A stretch of DNA of 50,036 nucleotides from Allobacillus halotolerans (GCF_018967645.1 NZ_JAHLZF010000020.1:1-50036); one strand, 5' to 3'; counted from the first letter of the stretch, positions 33,729 through 42,849 are shown. Notes: generated from the letters alone by a model not told the origin. Translations and numbers: made by a program.

Positions 33729-34151
33729 ATGACAAAACGAGCTGAAAACTTTGCGATCACCGGATGGGTCATCGCTTTGGTCGCGACACTAGGATCGCTT
33801 TATTTTTCGGAAGTTCAGCAGTATCCACCTTGTGAGCTATGCTGGGTTCAACGTATCTTTATGTATCCCCTCGTCCTTATTTTATTGGTTGGAACTTTAC
33901 TGAAGGACACGAAAGTATTCATTTATTCAATCGTTTTTTCTAGTATCGGTCTAATCATTTCGATTTATCACTATGGGATACAAAAGTTGGAGTTCTTACG
34001 GTCTACTGCTCCGAGCTGTGGACAAGTTTCTTGTACTGGAACCTACATTGATTGGTTAGGCTTTATTTCCATACCATTTCTCGCCGGCACTGCATTTTTA
34101 CTGATTTTAGTAATCAGCATCTTAGGATTCAAACAATCAAAAGGAGTGTAA
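33729..34151 (+). CDS. bdbC: Disulfide bond formation protein BdbC (DsbB family)
   Basis: A 140-residue membrane quinone-thiol oxidoreductase with four helices. The two redox pairs are CELC after the first helix (YPPCELCWVQR) and CGQVSC in the second loop. BdbC passes electrons from BdbD-type thiol oxidases to menaquinone. AGGAG precedes the ATG. The next gene starts two bases after its stop and encodes a membrane-anchored thioredoxin-like protein, the likely partner. Confidence 0.95.
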   Translation: MTKRAENFAITGWVIALVATLGSLYFSEVQQYPPCELCWVQRIFMYPLVLILLVGTLLKDTKVFIYSIVFSSIGLIISIYHYGIQKLEFLRSTAPSCGQVSCTGTYIDWLGFISIPFLAGTAFLLILVISILGFKQSKGV

Positions 34152-34153
34152 CT

Positions 34154-34630
34154 ATGAAAAAAATTCTTATATTTGGCGGTCTAGTAATCGTTTTATTCAT
34201 AGGCATCGTTTTACTAACCAATATGGCAACATCTGAAAAAGTCGAAGGGAATCCTTATGGAAAAGATTCCTTACATCCAGAAACGGTTAAATTATTGGAT
34301 AATGAACATTATCAAAACGTTATTACTCCAGACGAATTAGAAGAAGACTTATCTTCTGGCGAAACGATGACTGTCTATTTCTTCAGTCCGACTTGTGAAC
34401 ATTGTCGGGAAGCGACACCAAGATTATCCCCATTAGCAAAAGAAAAAGGTGTTGATTTAAAGAAATTCAACCTTTTGGAGTTTGAAGATGGGTGGAGTGA
34501 GTACAACATCGAAGCAACACCTACATTGATTTACTATGAAAATGGTGAAGAAGTGCATCGAATCATGGGTGCTGCGCCAACAGATAAATACGAAGAATTT
34601 TTAGAGGAATATTCGTTGAGTAATGAATAG
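34154..34630 (+). CDS. Membrane-anchored thioredoxin-like protein
   Basis: A 158-residue protein with an N-terminal anchor helix (residues 4-22) and a thioredoxin fold outside the membrane. The active site is SPTCEHCREATP (CxxC with His), and the cis-Pro loop is IEATPTLIYY. AAGGAG lies within the end of bdbC, so translation is coupled. With BdbC it should form a thiol oxidase pair that makes disulfides in exported proteins; reductant function is less likely but not excluded. Confidence 0.88.
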   Translation: MKKILIFGGLVIVLFIGIVLLTNMATSEKVEGNPYGKDSLHPETVKLLDNEHYQNVITPDELEEDLSSGETMTVYFFSPTCEHCREATPRLSPLAKEKGVDLKKFNLLEFEDGWSEYNIEATPTLIYYENGEEVHRIMGAAPTDKYEEFLEEYSLSNE

Positions 34631-34646
34631 AATCGAGCTATAATCT

Positions 34647-34672
34647 GCACTGACTTCGGTCGGTGCTTTTTT
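34647..34672 (+). terminator. Terminator of the bdbC operon
   Basis: GCACTGAC TTCG GTCGGTGC followed by T6, a stable UUCG tetraloop hairpin. Confidence 0.9.
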
Positions 34673-34742
34673 GTGTTGTTGAAGTAGTTCGAATTAATTT
34701 TGAATCTATGCGATTTATCCTTAAAAACTTGAGGGTTGACGG

Positions 34743-34931
34743 ATTAACGCTGAAGAACGACAGATTAACACTGAAGGTTGGCGAATTAATGCTGAAGAAC
34801 GGCAGATTAACATTGAAGAACGACAAATCAACACTGAAGCACGCTGGATTAACACTGAAGGTTAGCGGATTAACGCTGAAGAAGCTTCAATCAACACTGA
34901 AGGTTGGAGCATTAACACTGAAGAAGTGCTG
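34743..34931. repeat. 21-bp tandem array C, 9 units
   Basis: Nine units of exactly 21 bp with the core ATTAACACTGAAG (variants ATCAACACTGAAG, ATTAACGCTGAAG) and 8 variable bases. A degenerate unit precedes it. It follows the bdbC operon terminator and faces the convergent ytzI gene. Read on the plus strand it gives heptapeptides L-T-L-K-x-x-x but no ribosome site. The core differs from those of arrays A/B and F/G. Confidence 0.9.
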
Positions 34932-34952
34932 AATATATACAAAACGCCAAAT

Positions 34953-35000
34953 AAAAAAGCTGTTCGATATCAGTAATTCATAACCGACATCGAACAGCTT
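34953..35000 (-). terminator. Terminator of ytzI
   Basis: On the minus strand AAGCTGTTCGAT .. ATCGAACAGCTT followed by T6. Confidence 0.85.
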
Positions 35001-35004
35001 TCCT

Positions 35005-35154
35005 TCATTCAGCTTCTTTCATTTCTGTTTGTGTCTCTGGAAGTGGATCTACCTCGTGTTTATAATTATATCCCTTTGAAATAGCCATCAATGTTACCGC
35101 CAACACAACAATAAAGATTACCAATCCGATCGCCATTGTGTAGATTAGTGTCAA
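35005..35154 (-). CDS. ytzI: YtzI-like small membrane protein
   Basis: A 49-residue protein: one membrane helix (AIGLVIFIVVLAVTLMAIS) followed by SKGYNYKHEVDPLPE, which is the hallmark of the YtzI family of Bacillus, function unknown. The start is TTG, six bases after AGGGGGG. It is too short for usual gene calls. It lies downstream of the ypcP gene on the same strand and is followed by a clear terminator. Confidence 0.75.
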   Translation of the reverse strand: MTLIYTMAIGLVIFIVVLAVTLMAISKGYNYKHEVDPLPETQTEMKEAE

Positions 35155-35250
35155 TGGTTACCCCCCTTACTGATCCAATCGCTTCAACACGGTTTTGTTC
35201 GCCAATGAGTGATGCTACTTTTTGATTCATATACTTTTCCGATTCTAGCT

Positions 35251-36111
35251 TTATACCAATTGTTCAATTCGCTTAAATTCCAGCTCGTTGAATTTTTCCA
35301 TAACCCGCTCCCGGTTAGGTTGAAACACTGCATCTGACAAGTCACAAAACGCTTCTGTTTCACAGTTGATTTCAGCCAGCTGACGAGATAAATGTACCAT
35401 TTCCAAATCGGTTTCAAATTTCGTTCGCTGTGCTTTTGTCAATGAATCTAAGTTTTCCAAAATAGCTTCCAACGATCCGTGTTTTTGCAACAATTTAAGG
35501 GCTGTCTTTTCGCCAATCCCTCGAACACCAGGATAATTGTCACTGGAATCTCCCATCATTGCTTTCAATTCAATCATCTGTAGTGGTTGGATCCCGTGTT
35601 CTTCTACGAAACGTTCTGCATGATAAATATCGTAGTTTCCGACTCCTTTTTTCATTAGAACCACTTTCACTTGTTCATCCAGCAATTGCAGGATATCTCT
35701 GTCTCCGGTCAAAATCAAGACCTCTGAATCTTCTTGATATGCTCTTGCCAATGTTCCAATACAATCATCCGCTTCATACCCTTTGATCCCTATGTTTGGA
35801 ATATCCATTGCTTCCGTCACTTCCTTGACGAGATCAAACTGGGGAACCAACTCTTCCGGCGGTGCTGAACGGTTTGCTTTATAGCCGTCGAATAGATCAT
35901 TTCGGAAAGTGTGTGAACCCATATCCCAACAGCAAACGACGTGTGTCGGCTGAAAGTGATTCGTTGCGGTCAGTAAATGCCTTGTAAATCCGTGGACAGC
36001 ATTCGTCGGAATGCCTTTTGAATTCACCATGAAATAGCCTGACATGGCTGTCGCATAAAACGCACGGAATAAAAGTGCCATGCCATCAACGAGTAATACT
36101 TTTTTCTCCAT
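35251..36111 (-). CDS. ypcP: 5'-3' exonuclease YpcP (stand-alone FEN nuclease)
   Basis: A 286-residue flap-endonuclease-type nuclease, homologous to the N-terminal domain of DNA polymerase I. The acidic active-site residues are seen in LVDGMALLFRAF, GYEADDCIGTLA, ILTGDRDILQLL and MMGDSSDNYPGVRGIGEKTA; the last holds the helix-3-turn-helix that binds DNA. It removes RNA primers and flaps at the lagging strand, often redundant with PolI. AAGGAC precedes the ATG. A 95-residue gene lies 18 bases upstream. Confidence 0.95.
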   Translation of the reverse strand: MEKKVLLVDGMALLFRAFYATAMSGYFMVNSKGIPTNAVHGFTRHLLTATNHFQPTHVVCCWDMGSHTFRNDLFDGYKANRSAPPEELVPQFDLVKEVTEAMDIPNIGIKGYEADDCIGTLARAYQEDSEVLILTGDRDILQLLDEQVKVVLMKKGVGNYDIYHAERFVEEHGIQPLQMIELKAMMGDSSDNYPGVRGIGEKTALKLLQKHGSLEAILENLDSLTKAQRTKFETDLEMVHLSRQLAEINCETEAFCDLSDAVFQPNRERVMEKFNELEFKRIEQLV

Positions 36112-36129
36112 TATTAAGTCCTTCCCCTT

Positions 36130-36417
36130 CTATTTTTGTTCTACTTCTCGGAACTTTTTAATAAATTCTATCGGTTCATCCTTTACATTCAACGTCATGA
36201 CGCCTTTCGATGTATGCAAGTAAAAAAATCCATATTCTTCCGATAACATGCGATACGATAGATCAAATACTTGATGAATCTCGTATTCTTGTTCATCGGT
36301 CACAATTTTATCTTCATATAAGTAGACGTAACAAACGTCTTCGATGTGCTTTTGTTCAAGTTTGATGGGATCCATTTCTCTTCTGAATTTTACATATTGG
36401 TGCTTTTCTAATTCCAT
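36130..36417 (-). CDS. Conserved hypothetical protein upstream of ypcP
   Basis: A 95-residue acidic protein, no membrane segment, not recognised. It is dense in charged and aromatic residues (VCYVYLYEDKIVTDEQEYE, MLSEEYGFFYLHTSKGVMTL) and looks like a PH-like or small beta-rich fold. AAGGAGAG precedes the ATG. The 18-base gap to ypcP points to one operon. Confidence 0.75.
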   Translation of the reverse strand: MELEKHQYVKFRREMDPIKLEQKHIEDVCYVYLYEDKIVTDEQEYEIHQVFDLSYRMLSEEYGFFYLHTSKGVMTLNVKDEPIEFIKKFREVEQK

Positions 36418-36616
36418 ACCGTCTCTCCTTCAATCGTTCGGTGTGTCGCCATTATATCATGCGCGGAAGGAAAAATCGCTGTTACCGTTTTCCATTAAAC
36501 CATTACCAATGATGACAAAGATGGTTCATTATAGTAATATAACGCAAAGTGAATATGTTAGAATAATCACAATGGTTAAAAATTATGAACAGCTTACCTA
36601 GATGGAGTTGAGCACC

Positions 36617-38344
36617 TTGAAGAAAATCTTATCACATCTGAAACCTTATCGTTTACATATGATTGTCGCTTGGTCCCTCATGTTGATTGAATTGGCAGTT
36701 GAATTGATGCTCCCATTCTTTCTCGGAAAAATGATTGATGAAGGTATTGTGACTCAAAATATGGATACGGTCATTAAATGGGGCGTTTTAATGCTCGTGC
36801 TTGCAGCGTTTTCATTTATTGCCGGGATGCTGAATTCGTTCTATTCAGCTTATGTCACTTTCCATTACGGTTACGATATCCGACAACGGCTTTTTGAAAA
36901 AGTTCAATCGTTTTCCTTCAAAAATCTACACCATTTTCCGACATCCGGTTTGATCACACGCTTCACCAATGACGTTCGTATGGTACAAAACGGGATTTTC
37001 ATGGGACTTCGGATTATGCTTCGAGCACCCCTTTTAGTCATTGGCGGTGTTCTCATGGCGTTTCTCGTCAATTGGCAAATTTCTTTAGTCTTTTTGATTT
37101 CTGTTCCTGTACTTGTTTTATTAATTTTGTGGGTCATCAAAAAAGCGAGTCCTCTTTTCACAAAAGTGCAAGTTCGGTTGGACCGCGTCAATCGGGTCAT
37201 GCAAGAGAATTTGTCTGGCATCCGCTTGATCAAAGCATTTTTACGAAAGAATTTTGAAGAGAGTCGATTTAAAGAAGTCAATACAGAGCTTATGAACCGG
37301 ACGAAATCAGCTTTGCGTTTGATCGAATCGTCCATGCCCGTTCTTTTATTTGGCATGAACATGAGTTTGTTGGTCATTTTATGGTATGGCTCAACTGAAG
37401 TCCAGGCAGGACAAGCACAAGTCGGTGAAGTCGTCGCCATCATCAATTATGCACTACGGGTATCGATGGCCATTACGATGTTTGGATTTTTGACAATGGC
37501 TTTATCACGGATGAAAGCATCTGCCGATCGGCTTCAAGTCGTCATGGATGAAGAAGTCGATTTACTCGAAAAATCCAATGCAGAAAAGGATCTGAAAGTA
37601 ACTGCTGGGAAGGTTGAATTTTCAAAAGTTGATTTTTATTATCCCGAAACAACGAATAAAGTACTGGACCATGTATCGTTTACCACCCAACCGGAGGAGC
37701 GTATCGCGATTATCGGTGCAACAGGTTCAGGTAAATCGACGCTATTTCAGTTAATTCCTAGGCTTTATGATACAACGGGTGGTCAAGTGAAGATTGATGA
37801 TGTCGATGTTCAGGATTATCCTTTAGACACACTACGAATGGCGATTGGCTTCGTTCCGCAGGCGCCTTTATTGTTCACAGGTAGTATTGAAGAAAATATT
37901 CGCTGGGGAAAAAATGATGCTACGAAAGAAGAAATCATCCAAGCCGCTAAAGACGCTCAAATCCATGAGACAATTATGGAACAACCTTTAGGTTACGAGA
38001 CCAAAATCGGCCAAAAAGGCGTCAATCTGTCCGGAGGTCAAAAGCAACGTGTCTCTATTGCCCGAGCTTTGATTCGCAGTCCAAAAGTTCTTTTGCTAGA
38101 TGATAGTACAAGCTCGTTAGATTTAAAAACAGAATCTAAACTTCTTCAGGCGATCCAAACTTATGGGTGTACAACATTCATTGTGACGCAAAAAATCGAC
38201 ACGGCCAAGAGCTGTGATCGCATCATTTTAATGGATGAGGGACGTATTTTAGCAGAAGGTTCACATGATGAACTCGTTGATACATCTGAACTTTACCAAA
38301 ACATTGTCGCATCACAAGTTGGAGATGAGGATTTATATGCTTAA
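36617..38344 (+). CDS. ABC exporter half-transporter, degenerate catalytic site (YfiB-like)
   Basis: A 575-residue fusion of six helices and an ATPase. Walker A is GATGSGKST, signature LSGGQKQR, Walker B LLLDDSTSSLD: the catalytic Glu after Walker B is Asp, and H-loop His is replaced (VTQKIDT). The signature is canonical. This is the non-catalytic partner typical of heterodimers such as BmrC or YfiB. The start is uncertain: TTG at 36617 has GGAG at ideal spacing, ATG at 36602 does not. It overlaps the next gene by 8 bases. Exports lipids or drugs; the substrate is unknown. Confidence 0.9.
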   Translation: MKKILSHLKPYRLHMIVAWSLMLIELAVELMLPFFLGKMIDEGIVTQNMDTVIKWGVLMLVLAAFSFIAGMLNSFYSAYVTFHYGYDIRQRLFEKVQSFSFKNLHHFPTSGLITRFTNDVRMVQNGIFMGLRIMLRAPLLVIGGVLMAFLVNWQISLVFLISVPVLVLLILWVIKKASPLFTKVQVRLDRVNRVMQENLSGIRLIKAFLRKNFEESRFKEVNTELMNRTKSALRLIESSMPVLLFGMNMSLLVILWYGSTEVQAGQAQVGEVVAIINYALRVSMAITMFGFLTMALSRMKASADRLQVVMDEEVDLLEKSNAEKDLKVTAGKVEFSKVDFYYPETTNKVLDHVSFTTQPEERIAIIGATGSGKSTLFQLIPRLYDTTGGQVKIDDVDVQDYPLDTLRMAIGFVPQAPLLFTGSIEENIRWGKNDATKEEIIQAAKDAQIHETIMEQPLGYETKIGQKGVNLSGGQKQRVSIARALIRSPKVLLLDDSTSSLDLKTESKLLQAIQTYGCTTFIVTQKIDTAKSCDRIILMDEGRILAEGSHDELVDTSELYQNIVASQVGDEDLYA

Positions 38345-40166
38345 ACAGCTACTGGAACCATTTCGACAGCAAAAAATAGATTTATCAGAAGCAGAACGCG
38401 TCACCGATGAACGGGCAAAACCAAAAGTACGGAATTGGAAAAAGACGGTGCGTCAAATCTTCTCTTACTTATTGGCGGAAAAATGGATGCTTCTGCTTGT
38501 TACCGTCATGGTTGCTCTAAGCTCCGGCTTTGCCATTCTCGGTCCGTATATGATTGGAACGACAGTCGATGAGTACATTGCTGTCCAGGAGATGTCAGGG
38601 ATTAACCGTATGCTTTTTTGGTTATTTCTCGTCTATCTAGGCTACTCCATCGCGATGTTTTGCCAGCATTTTTTCATGATTGGCATCGCCCAAAACACGG
38701 TATACACCATCCGCTCGGAGTTGTTTGAGAAGCTACACACATTGCCGATTCCTTTCTTTGACAGAAGGCAGCAAGGTGAAATCATGAGCCGGGTAACCAA
38801 TGATATCGATAATGTCAGTAACACATTAAACACGTCCATTATTCAAATTTTATCCAGTGTCCTCACGCTGATCGGGACAGTCAGTGTCATGGTCTATCTC
38901 AGTCCATTACTGGCACTGATCACCATGTCCATCATTCCAATTATGGTATTTGGCATGAAGTGGATCACAAGTAGGACTGGCCCGTTGTATAAAATCCAAC
39001 AGCAACGGCTTGGACATTTGAACGGCTATGTGGAAGAAACGATATCAGGCCAACGGATTATTAAAACATTCTCTCAAGAGGAGCGAGTGACTGACGAATT
39101 TGAACAAAAAAATGATGACGTGCGGAACTCAGGCTATTGGGCAGGTACGATCTCTGGATTCATTCCGAAGCTAATGAACATGTTAAATGTGCTTAGTTTC
39201 GCTTTGATTGCTTTTATCGGTGGTGTGTTTGTATTGAACGACATGATAACCGTCGGAACCATCGTGATATTTACTGAATTGGCACGTCAGTTCACACGAC
39301 CGTTAAACGAGCTGTCCAATCAGTTCAACCAACTATTGGCTGCCGTAGCTGGAGCCGAACGAGTTTTTAATATTATGGACGAAGACGGCGAAGAACTTGA
39401 TGAAGTAGACGCTAATTCAATCGACGTACCTAAGGGTGAGATTGAATTTAAAAACGTCACTTTTTCTTATAACCCTGACGAACCAATTCTAAAAGGAATC
39501 AGTTTTACTGCAGACCCTGGCAGCACAACTGCTTTTGTCGGACATACAGGGGCCGGCAAAACAACAATCATTAACCTCATTGCTCGATTCTACAATTATG
39601 ACGATGGGGAAATATTGCTAGATGGAAAAGATATAAAAAGTATTAAACGGAATAGCTTACGGAAACATATGGCGTTCGTTTTACAAGATGCTTTTTTATT
39701 TGAAGGCTCCATTCGTGAAAATATTCGTTATGGAAAGTTGAATGCAACCGATGATGAAGTTGTCGAGGCAGCTAAAAATGCCAATGCGCATGACTTTATC
39801 TCGAAACTTCCGGAGCAATACGATACGCCAATTGATGCGGATGGCATGAGTATCAGTCAAGGGCAGAAGCAACTAATTACCATTGCACGCGCGCTTTTGG
39901 CAGATCCGAAAATACTTGTACTGGATGAAGCAACAAGCAGTATTGATACGGTAACAGAAATTAAAATTCAGGAAGCGTTAAAACGTTTGATGGAAGGTCG
40001 GACCAGTTTTGTTATTGCTCATCGCTTGAACACCATTAAATCAGCCGATCAAATCATTATGCTCGAACACGGAGAAATTATCGAGAAAGGAAGTCATGAC
40101 GAACTAATATCACAAGGCGGCCGGTATGCTGAGCTTTATGAAACTCGGCTAGAGGAACCAGGATAA
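38337..40166 (+). CDS. ABC exporter half-transporter, catalytic partner (YfiC-like)
   Basis: A 609-residue six-helix exporter with an ATPase. Walker A is GHTGAGKTT, Walker B ILVLDEATSSID with the catalytic Glu, H-loop IAHRLNT, but the signature is SISQGQKQL instead of LSGGQ. Together with the upstream protein it makes one functional and one degenerate ATP site, the usual heterodimer pattern. ATG at 38337 overlaps the previous gene. A terminator follows. Lengths of 575 and 609 resemble YfiB/YfiC more than BmrC/BmrD. Confidence 0.92.
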   Translation: MLKQLLEPFRQQKIDLSEAERVTDERAKPKVRNWKKTVRQIFSYLLAEKWMLLLVTVMVALSSGFAILGPYMIGTTVDEYIAVQEMSGINRMLFWLFLVYLGYSIAMFCQHFFMIGIAQNTVYTIRSELFEKLHTLPIPFFDRRQQGEIMSRVTNDIDNVSNTLNTSIIQILSSVLTLIGTVSVMVYLSPLLALITMSIIPIMVFGMKWITSRTGPLYKIQQQRLGHLNGYVEETISGQRIIKTFSQEERVTDEFEQKNDDVRNSGYWAGTISGFIPKLMNMLNVLSFALIAFIGGVFVLNDMITVGTIVIFTELARQFTRPLNELSNQFNQLLAAVAGAERVFNIMDEDGEELDEVDANSIDVPKGEIEFKNVTFSYNPDEPILKGISFTADPGSTTAFVGHTGAGKTTIINLIARFYNYDDGEILLDGKDIKSIKRNSLRKHMAFVLQDAFLFEGSIRENIRYGKLNATDDEVVEAAKNANAHDFISKLPEQYDTPIDADGMSISQGQKQLITIARALLADPKILVLDEATSSIDTVTEIKIQEALKRLMEGRTSFVIAHRLNTIKSADQIIMLEHGEIIEKGSHDELISQGGRYAELYETRLEEPG

Positions 40167-40195
40167 TAATTTTCAAATCAAATAAACATACTAAA

Positions 40196-40239
40196 ATTAG
40201 TGGGTAAGATCATCGACGGATGACCTTACCCACTATTTC
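40196..40239 (+). terminator. Terminator of the ABC exporter operon
   Basis: AGTGGGTAAGATCATC and GGATGACCTTACCCACT form a long stem with one mismatch, then a T-rich tail. Confidence 0.85.
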
Positions 40240-40314
40240 TGTTTATACGATATAGTGAGGCCGGAACAATTTTCATAGCGCTGGTTAAAGCACTTTGTTC
40301 CACCCTCGTTTTTC

Positions 40315-41133
40315 TCATAAATAATACTCATCCGTCGTTTCATCAATGGCCTCGATGCGCTCTAGCCATTCTTCATTCATAAACTCTTTCATCTCATCTA
40401 TTGGAACTTCAACCTCTGGCATGCCTGCCACACCTGCTGTAACTTCGTATTTATCAAATTTAACGACCAAGTTATGATCGCGAATAAAAACATTCGAGAA
40501 GTCATATTGATCTTGATTTAACCATTCCTGTAACTGGTCTTCCATAATATAATTCGAATAATAATCAGATGCTCTCAAATTCTTTTCAACTAACTCAAAG
40601 AACTTGTCTTGTGCTTCAAATGGCTGATCAAATAAATCAATCGGATCCACAAAATCCTCGGTTAACAGGTCGACCAAATAAACGGAAGATTTTTGATCGA
40701 AATTGGCTCCGCCTGTATAGGTTTCTTCAGCCATAACGACAGAAAAGAATTCTTCTCCACTTTTATAAAGATCGGTCGTTACAAAATAGGCTCCTTGGTG
40801 TGATGGAGATACATTACCACTGTGTTCGAGTAATGCAATGAAATGTTCTATACGCTGTTCGGCTTCCTCATCAAAGAACTGATCGATTGCTTTTACCCCG
40901 AACAATGGTATTTCCACCTGTAGTTCATACGTTTTAGCTTTTTCATTCAATCGTTTGATCTTTACCTCTTCAAAATCTGTATCGACAATTTCATCTTCAA
41001 CGTTGTTTTTACTCATGACTGGTAGTGCTTCTTCATACTCGATTGATTCCGTTTTGTCCCAGCCAAATAAATAGCCGATAGACATACTAATGATTAACGC
41101 GATCACAAAATAAGGTATTGTTTTATCTTTCAT
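40315..41133 (-). CDS. DUF3298/DUF4163 membrane-anchored protein (RsiV-like)
   Basis: A 272-residue protein with one N-terminal membrane helix (IPYFVIALIISMSIGYLFG) and an extracytoplasmic domain. TYTGGANFDQKSSVYLVDL and the C-terminal LVVKFDKYEVTAGVAGMP are signatures of the DUF4163-DUF3298 pair found in the lysozyme-binding anti-sigma factor RsiV. The cytoplasmic anti-sigma domain is missing and there is no sigma factor next to it, so it is probably not an anti-sigma factor. Very acidic overall. Confidence 0.8.
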   Translation of the reverse strand: MKDKTIPYFVIALIISMSIGYLFGWDKTESIEYEEALPVMSKNNVEDEIVDTDFEEVKIKRLNEKAKTYELQVEIPLFGVKAIDQFFDEEAEQRIEHFIALLEHSGNVSPSHQGAYFVTTDLYKSGEEFFSVVMAEETYTGGANFDQKSSVYLVDLLTEDFVDPIDLFDQPFEAQDKFFELVEKNLRASDYYSNYIMEDQLQEWLNQDQYDFSNVFIRDHNLVVKFDKYEVTAGVAGMPEVEVPIDEMKEFMNEEWLERIEAIDETTDEYYL

Positions 41134-41240
41134 GATGTCTTCATCCTCATCTGTTCATTTATCCTTAGTTAGCCCAACAGATTCGAGGATTATACACGTT
41201 AAAAAATAAGTGAATTTACGAACTATGTACCCAAATAATG

Positions 41241-41268
41241 AAAGGCAGTGGCTCGCGTGCCACTGCCT
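41241..41268 (-). terminator. Terminator of the acidic lipoprotein gene
   Basis: On the minus strand GGCAGTGGC ACGCGA GCCACTGCC followed by a short T run. Confidence 0.75.
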
Positions 41269-41282
41269 TGGTATTTTACTTA

Positions 41283-41612
41283 TTAGCCATCATTTTTAAC
41301 GTCAGAATCTAAGTCATCACCATCTGCGTCTCCTGATCCTGTGTCAGGTTCAGCACCTTCAGACTCCATGTCGGATTCTGTGCCAGCACCTGTGTCGGAA
41401 TCGGTACCTTCAGATCCCATATCGGAATCTCCTTCAGTTCCTGTTGAACCAGTGTCTGTGGAACCTGTATCTGTTTCACTAGAACCTGAATCTTCTTCTG
41501 TTGGTGTTCCAGTGTCTTCATTCGTTGCTGGGTCCTCTTCACCAGAGTCTCCACCGCAAGCTGCTAAAGTAAGAATTAGCGCAAAAAATGAAGTCATAAA
41601 TAGTTTCTTCAT
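41283..41612 (-). CDS. Low-complexity acidic lipoprotein
   Basis: A 109-residue lipoprotein. The signal peptide ends in the lipobox LAAC (Cys19) and the rest consists almost only of Asp, Glu, Ser, Thr and Gly, in short repeats such as TDTGSTDTGS and SDMGSEGTDSDTG. There is no folded domain. The extreme acidity suits a salt-rich environment. AAGGAGTG precedes the ATG. No function can be assigned. Confidence 0.8.
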   Translation of the reverse strand: MKKLFMTSFFALILTLAACGGDSGEEDPATNEDTGTPTEEDSGSSETDTGSTDTGSTGTEGDSDMGSEGTDSDTGAGTESDMESEGAEPDTGSGDADGDDLDSDVKNDG

Positions 41613-41958
41613 GAAGTAACACTCCTTAAAATGATTTTTTCTTGGTGTTGCGTCGTGCTAATACATTAATAACCGTTCTGAACAATACATAAACGCATGT
41701 TAATGAATTGTAATGTATTCCTTGTTTAACTCGAACGAAAGTCCTTTTGAACGATTGTATATTAAATATTTTTCCCTTAAATTTAGGTAGATATACACCG
41801 TTTGTTTTACGATGATTTTTCAACCATGAGAAACATCTTAAACATCCAACGATTATGTAATATATTTTTTTAAAAAAGTCGTTTGAAATGGTTGTTCTTG
41901 GACTGTTAGCGAAAAATATTGGTATGATAAAAAGACAAACATTAAAAGAGGTTTTTCT
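41613..41958. other. AT-rich divergent intergenic region
   Basis: 346 bases between the acidic lipoprotein and the CDF gene. No ORF with a ribosome site and no recognised RNA. A TATGAT at 41930-41935 may be the CDF gene's -10 element. Confidence 0.4.
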
Positions 41959-42849
41959 ATGTCGGATCGTTTTCAGAAAGCTCAATTTGCATCGATTATC
42001 GGGATGGTCGCCAATGTAATCCTAGCCATCATCAAAGGGATCGGTGGAGTTCTTGGCGATAGTCGTGCATTAATCGCCGATGCTCTCCACTCTGCTTCTG
42101 ATGTCATCAGTTCAATCGCCGTATTGGTCGGTGTCCGTGCCGCACAAAAACCACCTGATTCAGAACATCCCTATGGACATGGTAAGGCTGAAAACATTGC
42201 TACCTTGATCGTATCGATGTTGTTGATTGTTGTTGGGTTTGAAATTTTAATGGATGCCGTCTCTGCCATTTGGTCTAATGCTAAACAATCAACACACCCA
42301 CTGGCATTATATATTGTTGTCTTTTCCATCATCGTTAAAGAAGCTTTATTTCAATATAAAAACCGTTTAGGGAAAAAAATCAAAAGCCAAGCAATCATCG
42401 CAGATGCTTGGCATCATCGGTCAGATGCGATTTCTTCAGTCGTTGCTCTCGTTGGTATTGGATTAGCAATGATTGGTGACCGCTATCAAATTTCTTATTT
42501 AACTTATTTCGATCCAATAGCCGGAGCAATCATTGCTGGAATTATTATGTGGATGGGTTTTAGTTTAGGAAAAGAGGCCGTTAGAATTTCACTCGAAATT
42601 GTTCTAGACGAAGAAGAAACGGAAAAATTTAATCAAACAGTGAAACAAGTCAATGGCGTTAAGAGAATTGATTCTTTGCATGCGAGGTCACACGGTTCTT
42701 ATGTTATAATTGATACTAAAATCAGCGTTGATCCCACAATCACAGTCGATGAAGGTCATGCGATTTCGGCAAGAGTGAAAGAAATATTAATGAATCATTT
42801 TGAAGAAGTGCATGATGTCCATGTTCACGTCAATCCGTATTATGATTGA
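41959..42849 (+). CDS. Cation diffusion facilitator (CDF) transporter
   Basis: A 296-residue CDF antiporter with six helices and a C-terminal cytoplasmic ferredoxin-like domain. The metal sites are in helix 2 (DALHSASDVISS) and helix 5 (DAWHHRSDAISS): D-x-x-H-S-A-S-D and D-x-x-H-H-R-S-D, the latter with HxxxD. The HPYGHGKAEN loop is conserved. It exports Zn, Fe or Mn; the HxxD pair in helix 5 is compatible with Zn/Fe. It is followed 43 bases later by ridA. Confidence 0.94.
   Translation: MSDRFQKAQFASIIGMVANVILAIIKGIGGVLGDSRALIADALHSASDVISSIAVLVGVRAAQKPPDSEHPYGHGKAENIATLIVSMLLIVVGFEILMDAVSAIWSNAKQSTHPLALYIVVFSIIVKEALFQYKNRLGKKIKSQAIIADAWHHRSDAISSVVALVGIGLAMIGDRYQISYLTYFDPIAGAIIAGIIMWMGFSLGKEAVRISLEIVLDEEETEKFNQTVKQVNGVKRIDSLHARSHGSYVIIDTKISVDPTITVDEGHAISARVKEILMNHFEEVHDVHVHVNPYYD

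Noticed and set aside
34663-34932. Plus-strand ORF with L-T-L-K heptads over array C
   Set aside because: It starts inside the terminator region of the bdbC operon without a ribosome site. Treated as non-coding repeat.
35066-35230. A 54-codon minus-strand ORF overlapping ytzI in another frame
   Set aside because: Weak ribosome site and overlap with the well-supported ytzI. Its sequence has no recognisable family.
36904-37446. Long minus-strand ORF (180 codons) antisense to the ABC exporter gene
   Set aside because: Shadow of a strongly supported gene; composition is not protein-like and no start signal is present.
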